From Acidobacteriota bacterium (GTDB taxonomy: Bacteria > Acidobacteriota > Terriglobia > UBA7540), in contig CADDZE010000042.1 in NCBI GenBank assembly GCA_902812465.1, positions 1-32,561 on the forward strand: a stretch of DNA of 32,561 nt. The letters run 5' to 3'. Below the pieces are notes generated by a model. It was not told the DNA's origin. It saw nothing but the letters and a program-made list of their open reading frames with translations, and searched no databases. This document shows positions 23,398-30,254 of this stretch, piece by piece (the first letter of the stretch is position 1; the number at the start of each line of letters is the position of its first letter). The translations under genes and the position numbers were made by a program.

Positions 23398-24434
23398 CTA
23401 TACCTTGTAACCAACTAAAAGGCCCTTCGCGCCGGGCGATTGGATTGGAACGCGCTGAATGTCCCGGAAGCCGCATTGCTCAAGCCATTCCGTATGTTCC
23501 GCCCAGGTATAGTTGCGCCCTTCAGTTTCAATCAGCATGTTTAACGACATCAGGGCGGCAGGCGGCGGGCCGGTCTCGTCGTCGTCCATCATCAACTCGC
23601 TGACGATCACAGCGCCGCCTGAGGGCAACGCCTCGTAACACTTGCGCAGAATCGCGAGAGCTTTTTCCGGCGTCCAATCGTGCAAAATCATGGAGAGCAG
23701 AATCACGTCCGAGCCTTTAGGCAGAGCCTCGGTGAAGAAATCACCCCCCAGCGTGAGGATACGCTCCACGAGGCCGGCCTCGGTGATTTTCTCTCGCGCA
23801 ATCTCCAGAGCCGGCGCAATCTCGTAGACCACGGCCTAAGGTGCGGCCAGCGCTTGGCTGCCTCGGATGGAGTAAGCCCCCGAACCTTCGCCCACATCGA
23901 GCAGTTGGCGATATTTCGAGAAATCAAACGACTCCGCGACGACTCGGCCGGCCACCGCGCTGAGGCTGTGCATGGCTTCTGTAAAGCTGCGCTGTTCTTC
24001 AGGATGGGCGGCCATGGCCTCGAAAAGGCCGGGCTTGTCGACCCAGGTCTGCGCGCGGTTGGTTTTGAGCGCCTCCGTCAGACGGTTCCAGGGAAGATAG
24101 AGCCGCCGGTCAAGCATGGTCACGAAGCCGCCGAAATATACGGTTTGCCGCACACCAGGAGTTCTTCCGCCAAAGGAGAATTGAAAAATCGCCCCTCGCG
24201 CCGGACGAGCAGGCCCAACGCGGCGCACCCGCTCAGCAGCATCTTGGCCGGCCGCAAATGGAGTCCCAGCAGTTTGGTCAACTCCTCAGTCGTCGTACCT
24301 TGGCCCGAGATGTGCGTGAACAGATCCAACTCCACCGCTGAAGCCAGCGTCTTCGCCGCCCAGAAGCCCGTGGTGATCTGCATGAGCGGGATCGGCGTGA
24401 GTTGCGGCTTGGAACTTTGACCTGCTGTTTCCAT
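23398..24434 (-). pseudogene. O-methyltransferase gene, broken (copy 1)
   Basis: The translation, pieced together across frames, is a ~345-residue SAM-dependent O-methyltransferase of the plant/acetylserotonin type: an N-terminal dimerisation winged helix (GFWAAKTLASAVELDLFTHI, LGLHLRPAKMLLSGCAALGL), the SAM motif LLDVGEGSGAYS and a C-terminal catalytic part (ILLSMILHDWTPEKALAILR, GGAVIVSELMMDDDETG). ATG 24434 follows a strong GGAGGG ribosome binding site. A one-base loss near 24136-24141 shifts the frame after GKPY. A +1/-1 pair between about 23838 and 23872 garbles the segment that should read EAAKRWPHL. An in-frame TAG (23838-23836) then precedes AVVYEIAPALE. The total of 1037 bases (3n+2) agrees with one net deletion. 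Pseudogene is the simplest reading; sequencing error is the alternative. Substrate unknown. Confidence 0.85.
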
Positions 24435-24789
24435 CGGGACCCTCCTTGCTTGCAAGAGGCGGGCGGCGCGAGTGGCCTCCCTTCCGGAAGTCCACGACCG
24501 GCCACCCGGTGGTGGCTGCTGCCGCACGGCTTGGCCGGCGTGCACGCTGTTGCTGAGCCCTGGCAGACCGATAAACCTAAGAAGCAGATCCTTCGGCCGC
24601 AGGCAGCGTCTGCGCAGCACTTCGACCGCTGCGCTTCCCATTCCCATGCCAATCCTCCTTCGCCTCGCCCGTCTGCTTGCCGTCTGGGCTTCATTTTCAT
24701 AAGGCCAGCGCCACTCCGTGAAGCCAAGCCTTGCTCCCGCTCTGTTCGCCATGGGTTTCGAGACCGACTGCTTTCCCGCGCCTTGCCGC
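24435..24789 (-). other. Gap between the two methyltransferase copies, with a possible small reading frame
   Basis: No known gene is recognised in these 355 bases. On the minus strand an ATG at 24647 follows GAAGGAGGA by five bases, a very good ribosome binding site. It opens a frame of 71 codons (MGMGSAAVEVLRRRCLRPKD...) that runs in frame into the methyltransferase copy 1 start at 24434. It could be a small protein remnant or an unusual N-terminal extension. No homology is recognised. Confidence 0.3.
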
Positions 24790-25828
24790 TCACGGTTTGA
24801 CGCCCGTCACGATGCTCCAGTAACCGAAGGTGGGCGTGACCTTGATGTCGCGGAACCCGGCTTCGGCCAGCATTTCTGCGAGTTCGCGCCCGGAGTACTG
24901 CTGGCCGGTTACCCACAGAAGCATCGTGATGTTGAACGCGGCGACAGGGAACGGCCCCGTCTTGTCGTCATGGAACAGCATTTCGTGTAAGATAATGCGT
25001 CCGCCCGAGGGCAGGCTGTCAAAACTCTTGCGGGTCAGGAAGCGGCACTTCTCGGGCGGCCAGTCGTGATAAATGGCGGAGTAAAAGTGCGTGTCAGCAG
25101 GCGGGAAGAGCCCCTCTGCCCACATGTCGCCGACGGCAGTCTTGATGCGGCCAGCCAAGCCGTATTGTGGAATAAATTCCTCCGCCACCTCGCAGACAGG
25201 CGCGAGATCAAAAATGATAGCTTACAAATTTGGCCATCGAAGCGCCGCGCCGATGGAATGGCAGCCGGAGCCGCCGCCGATGTCCAGCATCGGGCGGTGG
25301 CGCAAAAGGTCAACCTTGTCCGGCCAAAGGAACGCGGGGCCCATGCTGTGCCCGTGCATGGCCAACGTAAACGCCCGCGCAAACTGCGCCTGCTCTTCGT
25401 GGGTTTTGAAGATGTCGCCACCCCCGTAAGCTTGCGGATGCGTTGATCAATACCGCCTTTATCAGAGAATCCACCGACCACACGGGAAAATTGTTCGTCA
25501 CCAAATCAAGGTACCCGCAGAAAGAGGCGGGGCTGGACTCCAAAAGATAATCGTCTGCAACCGGCGTCGTGGCATAGCGGCCATCCACAAGTTGGATGAA
25601 GCTGAGCGACGCGCACACCGCCAGGAGCGCTTCCGCGGGGCGGCGCTCGATTTTGAGCGCATCACACAGCTCACTTATGGTCAGGGGTTTCTCGGCAAGC
25701 AGCGGAAAGAGCTTGAGGTTGTGGGCGACCAAGACTGCGGGATAACCGAAAATCCCAAACAAAACGTCCCAAATCGGGCGGTCGTCTTGCCTCGGTTTGC
25801 GGATTTGTAAAGCCGGCGGTGCGTCCAT
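24790..25828 (-). pseudogene. O-methyltransferase gene, broken (copy 2)
   Basis: This is a paralogue of copy 1, again about 345 residues when the frame is repaired. It starts at ATG 25828 after a strong AGGAGG ribosome binding site, with a dimerisation domain (AHNLKLFPLLAEKPLTISEL, LSFIQLVDGRYATTPVADDY), then FKTHEEQAQFARAFTLAMHG, SAM motif MLDIGGGSGCHSIG, and catalytic region HFYSAIYHDWPPEKCRFLTR and IILHEMLFHDDKTGPFPVAA. A one-base insertion near 25428-25436 breaks the frame after NASA, and an in-frame TAA (25224-25222) lies between RWPNL and AIIFDLAP. The length of 1039 bases (3n+1) fits one net insertion. The stop sits at the same aligned position as the TAG in copy 1. The gene would have been transcribed ahead of copy 1. 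Confidence 0.85.
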
Positions 25829-26726
25829 TGGTTTCCTCCTTGCAGGGCGACCCCGCGGCAAGGCACTCCTTATTTTTCCGACGGGCTTCCAAGACCCTGC
25901 CTTCCGTGCTCGCATAACCCGTTGCGGCAGATGTTGTCAATACGTATTCCTGCGTATCGCAGCCACGAAGCGAAGGGAGCCGTGGCTTATCTGAATCATC
26001 GCGACCTTGTTACCCTGCTCGCGATTGCTCAGTAGATCTAAAGAAAGCAAACATGAGCCCTTCACCCATACTTCGTGCTAGTTTTACCTCGTGGTTGGGT
26101 CAAGCACGTCATGCTGCGGGCAGCAGGCTTAGTGGGCGGCGGGGATGTCCTAACTCCAATAACCGGTTCCTATCTAGAGAGTTAGATTAGATTGAAGATA
26201 GTGAGAGTGCTTTACCACCAAATGGTTTCCCAGTTCGCCCCAAGGTCCCGCTCCGATGGACGCATTTGCAGTGACATGCCAATTCGATGATTATGAAGTG
26301 CCCACAATTCCGCCGCTGAAGGATTAACGGGCCGGCCCGCCAAGTCTCTATACCATCAGTCGGCGCACTTCGAGTTTGCTTTTTGAACGCGACCTTCACT
26401 CTCGCCGCGGCCCATTCATCGCTGCCCATGACAGGCTGGCGCACTGCGTAGCGGTCTCAGCCTTTTCTCCCATAACCTTCGGCTGCCCGGCACGTACAAC
26501 CAAATTGGCGAATCCCACACCTCGAACCAGACAACTATCTCCATGGCGGGGCATGTCTCACGTCCGATACTCGAACATGATGGCCACCTCCGGTTGGAGT
26601 CCAAACGGCGGCCCTGGGCGCGATCACTTCAGCACCGCAGGGGCGATCGTAAGGGGGATGCGCTGCAAATGCTAACCAAGTCGACTAGCACCAGAGAATG
26701 GGGTGATCCTTAAGCTGTCGACCAGT
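25829..26726. other. About 900 bases without a recognisable gene
   Basis: I see no gene between the methyltransferase start and tRNA-Asp. Short frames on both strands lack ribosome binding sites and recognisable domains. On the minus strand near 25912-25940 a perfect TTGACA (25940-25935) is followed after 17 or 18 bases by only a weak -10, a possible promoter for the methyltransferases. It overlaps the palindrome AATACGTATT (25939-25948), which could be an operator. The lower G+C of parts of this stretch fits non-coding or decayed DNA. Confidence 0.45.
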
Positions 26727-26803
26727 TGGCGGGGACGACGGGACTCGAACCCGCGACCTCATGCGTGACAGGCATGCGTTCTAACCAGCTGAACTACGTC
26801 CCC
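26727..26803 (-). tRNA. tRNA-Asp (anticodon GTC)
   Basis: The minus strand folds as a complete 77-base tRNA with encoded CCA: acceptor GGGGACG with CGTCCCC, U8-A9, D-arm with AGTTCAGCTGG, anticodon stem CATGC/GCATG enclosing CTGTCAC (anticodon GTC), T-loop TTCGAGT, and discriminator G73 as expected for aspartate. It lies 106 bases downstream of tRNA-Val and probably shares its transcript. Confidence 0.97.
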
Positions 26804-26909
26804 GCTCGCGAACGACACAGCGCTGGTGGGAGCGGCCGGGCCGGGTTGCGCGCCCAAGGGTACGTACCCCGTACCATGGGCTGCCGTTCACTTGCGTCAG
26901 CAGGGTCCC

Positions 26910-26986
26910 TGGTGGGCGGTATCCGGCTCGAACGGATGACCTTCTGCTTGTAAGGCAGACGCTCTGACCAGCTGAGCTAACCGCCC
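26910..26986 (-). tRNA. tRNA-Val (anticodon TAC)
   Basis: A complete 77-base tRNA with encoded CCA lies on the minus strand: acceptor GGGCGGT with ACCGCCC, U8-A9, anticodon stem CTGC/GCAG enclosing CTTACAA (anticodon TAC), T-loop TTCGAGC and discriminator A73, as expected for valine. It precedes tRNA-Asp and is divergent from the DUF507 genes. Confidence 0.97.
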
Positions 26987-27051
26987 GAGCGCGAAACAAG
27001 AATGCGCCCCTTCCTCGCTCTGCAGCCAATGCGCAGTGCCGGGCAGTCGCC

Positions 27052-27079
27052 TTGACACCCTGACAAGGGCGAATATACA
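27052..27079 (+). promoter_or_regulatory. Sigma70-type promoter of the DUF507 pair
   Basis: A perfect TTGACA (27052-27057) is followed after 16 bases by TATACA (27074-27079), about 45 bases before the first DUF507 ATG. This is the best consensus promoter in the window. The box positions place the start of transcription near 27086. Confidence 0.65.
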
Positions 27080-27124
27080 CTGGCACATTCCGAGGGTCAA
27101 CCGCGGTTCCCCGATCAGAGTCGC

Positions 27125-27403
27125 ATGCAGTTTCCGCGTGAATATGTGGCCTACATGGCCAAGGAGGTTCTCAAACGGCTCACCACCGCCGGTCTCATTC
27201 AATTCGACCAATCCGACTACGTCACCGAGGTAATTACGCAAGTGATGCTCGATGAGCTGAGCATTGAGGACCGAATCAACGAAGAGGTCCGAAAGATACT
27301 CGACCAGCACGGGGAAGAGATGAAGCAGATGGGGGCATCCTACGAGGAGATGTTTAAGAAGGTGAAAAGGCAGCTGGTGCGGGAGAGGAAGGTGGTCTTA
27401 TGA
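27125..27403 (+). CDS. DUF507 family protein, first of a pair
   Basis: The 92-residue product matches DUF507 (MQFPREYVAYMAKEVLKRLT, LIQFDQSDYVTEVITQVMLD, LSIEDRINEEVRKILDQHGE). It is mostly helical and charged, without signal peptide or membrane segment, hence cytoplasmic. The family has no established function. ATG 27125 lacks a strong ribosome binding site but begins as family members do (MR/MQ-P-R..). Its stop overlaps the start of the second DUF507 gene as ATGA, so the two products are probably made in fixed ratio and may bind each other. Confidence 0.88.
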   Translation: MQFPREYVAYMAKEVLKRLTTAGLIQFDQSDYVTEVITQVMLDELSIEDRINEEVRKILDQHGEEMKQMGASYEEMFKKVKRQLVRERKVVL

Positions 27404-27735
27404 GAGCGTTTGTCCCAGAGGATCGGGACGAGCGAAAAGGGAAACTAAGCCATGAAAAGATCATCCAGCTTTCGCACCGATTGACAACGGCCATTAAGGA
27501 ACTAGACGAAGTCGAGATCTTTGATGAGCCTAATGCCATCCGCCAGCAGATCGTGAAGATCCTTAACGATCTGGTGCGCGAAGAGGCGGAAATCGAGCAG
27601 AGAGTGCGCCAGCACATCACCTCACAGAAGCGAGTCATTGTTGAGGGCAGCGCAGAGTGGGACATTCTTTATCGTAAGTACTATGCGGAAGAACTTCGCA
27701 AGTTGGGAATCACACCGCCTCCCCCGCGTAGCTGA
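27400..27735 (+). CDS. DUF507 family protein, second of a pair
   Basis: This 111-residue protein also belongs to DUF507: LSHEKIIQLSHRLTTAIKEL, EPNAIRQQIVKILNDLVREE and EWDILYRKYYAEELRKLG mirror the family pattern of two helices followed by a short C-terminal helix. It is about 20 residues longer than its partner at the N terminus and ends in a proline-rich tail. Translation is coupled to the first gene through the ATGA overlap. It converges on the PDZ-GAF regulator gene with only 12 bases between stop codons. Function unknown. Confidence 0.87.
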   Translation: MRAFVPEDRDERKGKLSHEKIIQLSHRLTTAIKELDEVEIFDEPNAIRQQIVKILNDLVREEAEIEQRVRQHITSQKRVIVEGSAEWDILYRKYYAEELRKLGITPPPPRS

Positions 27736-27747
27736 ACCCTGACCGAC

Positions 27748-30000
27748 TTACCTCTTTCTTCCATCCAGCCCTTCGAGCTTGGCTGCGGCCGGTGGGGCGA
27801 CGGGGTGAGCGCCATCCGGGAGGGAGGCCATAGGTGGCGAAGCATTCGCAGCGCGAGGATCCGTGCCTCCACGCACGGGCGCGATGAAGCGGTAGCCCCG
27901 CCGCGCCAGCGTTTCGACGTAACGGGGCTGCGTGGCCGAGTCACCCAAGGCCATCCTCAATCGTTTCACCGCCGCGTTGATGCTGTTCTCGAATTCTACA
28001 ATGGTATCGTCGGGCCACAGGCGCTGCTGGATCTCTTCGCGCATCACCACCTCACCTGCCCGCTCCAGCAATATCGCCAGGATTTGAAAGGATTGTTGGG
28101 GCAGCCTAACGCGGACGCCTTTGCGCCGTAGCTCGCCCGCTCGCAGGTCCACCTCGAAATCATCGAACCAAAGCCGTTCTACCACTGCTGCACCGGCGGG
28201 CCGCTCCATGACTAGCGCCAGGCTAGCTGCGATCGCCATTAGCAGGTCCTGGTCTTCACGGCTGTAAGGCTCCTCTGAACGCTTCTTCCCCAAAGCTAAC
28301 AATACTTGTCTGCGTGCGGGCGTCATCACGACGGGTACCAGCAGCTCAAGGCGGCTCTGCCGAAGGTAGTCCAGTTCGCCAGGGGGCAATTGCTCCTCAA
28401 GCCAGCCCACCTCCTCCTGTGTCACGTTCAGTGGTCTTCCCATTAGCCGGACCACAGAAACCAGCTTGCTGTCTGCGGGCAGAGGAGGGAGCTGTTGACC
28501 GCTAGGTATGGCGGAGACGCATCGATAAGACCTTTCCCCGGGGTCCTGAATTAAGAGCATGACGGTTTCGGGATGGAGGGCCGCTTCAATCTGTGTAACG
28601 ACGAATGGCGCCGCGCGCTCCCATTCCCCGGCAGCCCTCAGTCCCTCCGCCACCTGACGCAGCAAGCGGTGAGCATCGTAGCGCTCCCGGAAGAAGCGGC
28701 GGTCGAGCGAGTCCATCCAATTGCGCCGGCGCCAGTGGGCCAGGATGGCGACTCCGGCACCGGCAGCATACAGCCAGCCCCGAGAGTAGAGGATAGTCGC
28801 CAGCGGCGCATGCGGGTGCGCAAGTGAGTCACCCAGCAGAATCACGGCCAAGGCCGGTATAGGCGATAGCAACAAGCCACGAGCCGCCGCGTACTGGAGT
28901 CCCTGACGAATGATGATGCGAACGTCGAACAGTCGATGTCGAAGCACGCTATAAGCGAAACAAACGGGAAAGAAAAGATACAAGCCGGTAATCAAAGCGG
29001 GAATCGGCTCCACATAGTAGAGCCGCGCGATGCGTTCCGGTGCCGATACCCAGGCCAGTCCAACCGTCACTGCCCCCAGGCCGATCAGGGCTCCCACCAC
29101 CAGCACGCGTACGCGGCGCCGTTCGTTCGGGTCTTCCAACCGACTGTAGTTCTTGAACAGGAGCAGCAGGCCCCCTGCGAGGTAAGCGACATCGTAAAGA
29201 TTGTTCGTGTAAGGGTAGATTCCTGGTGTCCACGAGGGAATTACCGTCATCCTCTCGGGATGATAGATGACGCGAGCTGCGTGGTAGAGCCACGGAAGAA
29301 AGAGGGCCAGGGGAGCCCAAATGAGCACCCAAATCCAGCGTGCCTGAAAGAGCTTCCGCGGGAAAATGGCGAAGAAGGTTAGAGTTAGCTGAGCCCTGGC
29401 TAGGTCGGTGACCACCGGGATCCAGAGCAATGCGGATAGCCAAACCGGCAAATGACGCCACACTACTGCCACGCCCGGAGGCCATTGCAACCCAGCGATC
29501 GCGGCGCCGGCCAAGAAAAGGGCCCCCACACGGCTGACGGGATCGTCAGGGCGCTTGAAAGCGATCACGAAGCCGAGGACGAGCGTGACCAGCAGGCCGA
29601 TGAGCAATGCGATTTGGGCCTTGCCAAAAACCGAGCTGTACGAAGTCCACGACATTTGTTGATAATGGAGCGGGACATTGAACCACCCCCAGCGCTCAAC
29701 CTCGAGTTCCTGTGTCTCACCCACGCGTAGGTTAACGAAAACGGTCCACCAGTCCCAATCGTTGCGCACGGGACGCCCGTTGATAGCGCGCCAGCGGTCG
29801 CCCGCCCGCAGGCCAGCGCGCGACGCCGGAGTATCTGCAAGTACGCGCGTAACGACCCACTCGCCGCGGCTGCGATCCAGCTGATCCGAAGTCCCCATGT
29901 GTTCGGGTCCGCGAAACTGCACGTAAGTAAATAAAGTGAAGTAAAGGCCGAAAGAAGCGCCCATGACGTACACCCACCACGGTGCTCGTCTCCGCAGCAT
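27748..30000 (-). CDS. Membrane protein with PDZ, multiple TM segments, GAF and C-terminal winged-helix DNA-binding domain
   Basis: The 750-residue protein combines, in order: a membrane helix (about 8-28), an extracytoplasmic PDZ domain (about 38-105; TRVLADTPASRAGLRAGDRW), a block of about eight hydrophobic segments (about 128-420), a linker SLDRRFFRERYDAHRLLRQV, a GAF-like sensor (about 445-600) and a transcriptional-regulator winged helix (about 611-709; QSFQILAILLERAGEVVMRE, FENSINAAVKRLRMALGD, VETLARRGYRFIAPV). A disordered tail follows. PDZ-TM-GAF units are usually attached to kinases or phosphatases. Here the output is an OmpR/CadC-type DNA-binding domain, so the protein likely acts as a one-component regulator that binds DNA while in the membrane. 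No phosphoacceptor or kinase domain is seen. A promoter lies 80 bases upstream. The ligand and targets are unknown. Confidence 0.88.
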   Translation of the reverse strand: MLRRRAPWWVYVMGASFGLYFTLFTYVQFRGPEHMGTSDQLDRSRGEWVVTRVLADTPASRAGLRAGDRWRAINGRPVRNDWDWWTVFVNLRVGETQELEVERWGWFNVPLHYQQMSWTSYSSVFGKAQIALLIGLLVTLVLGFVIAFKRPDDPVSRVGALFLAGAAIAGLQWPPGVAVVWRHLPVWLSALLWIPVVTDLARAQLTLTFFAIFPRKLFQARWIWVLIWAPLALFLPWLYHAARVIYHPERMTVIPSWTPGIYPYTNNLYDVAYLAGGLLLLFKNYSRLEDPNERRRVRVLVVGALIGLGAVTVGLAWVSAPERIARLYYVEPIPALITGLYLFFPVCFAYSVLRHRLFDVRIIIRQGLQYAAARGLLLSPIPALAVILLGDSLAHPHAPLATILYSRGWLYAAGAGVAILAHWRRRNWMDSLDRRFFRERYDAHRLLRQVAEGLRAAGEWERAAPFVVTQIEAALHPETVMLLIQDPGERSYRCVSAIPSGQQLPPLPADSKLVSVVRLMGRPLNVTQEEVGWLEEQLPPGELDYLRQSRLELLVPVVMTPARRQVLLALGKKRSEEPYSREDQDLLMAIAASLALVMERPAGAAVVERLWFDDFEVDLRAGELRRKGVRVRLPQQSFQILAILLERAGEVVMREEIQQRLWPDDTIVEFENSINAAVKRLRMALGDSATQPRYVETLARRGYRFIAPVRGGTDPRAANASPPMASLPDGAHPVAPPAAAKLEGLDGRKR

Positions 30001-30080
30001 AGGCTTTAGCCTCGGGAGGTAACCTAAACCTTAACTTCGCGCGGTACCCAAGGGAGGTCGTCGGCTACCTGGGTGAAGGC

Positions 30081-30108
30081 AGTTTAGCACTCGGCTTGCC
30101 AAAGTCAA
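30081..30108 (-). promoter_or_regulatory. Promoter of the PDZ-GAF regulator gene
   Basis: Minus strand: TTGACT (30108-30103), a 16-base spacer and TGC-TAAACT (-10 at 30086-30081 with TG extension). The spacing and match are good. The leader would be about 75 bases. The rest of the 254-base gap (30001-30254) shows no gene. Confidence 0.55.
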
Positions 30109-30111
30109 GCC
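30093..30111 (-). promoter_or_regulatory. Inverted repeat overlapping the -35 box of the PDZ-GAF regulator gene
   Basis: GGCTTG (30093-30098) and CAAGCC (30106-30111) form a 6-bp inverted repeat spaced by 7 bases that covers the -35 box. It is a plausible operator, for example for autoregulation by the winged-helix protein. This is inference from position only. Confidence 0.35.
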
Positions 30112-30254
30112 ACGTTCCCCCCGCCCAATGGGACAGCAAGGCCTTCGAGGGCAAGTTGGAACGACGCTGGGCACTAAACGGTGGCTAGTTCCCTGTGGCG
30201 CTGGCAGCCGGATGCCGCGCTAAGGCGGGGAGCCTGCGACGGCAGCATTGCTCG

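Noticed and set aside
23836-23838. TAG/TAA stops in the methyltransferases as recoded sense codons
   Set aside because: Both copies also carry frameshifts, the two stops differ, and all other genes use TAG/TAA as ordinary stops.
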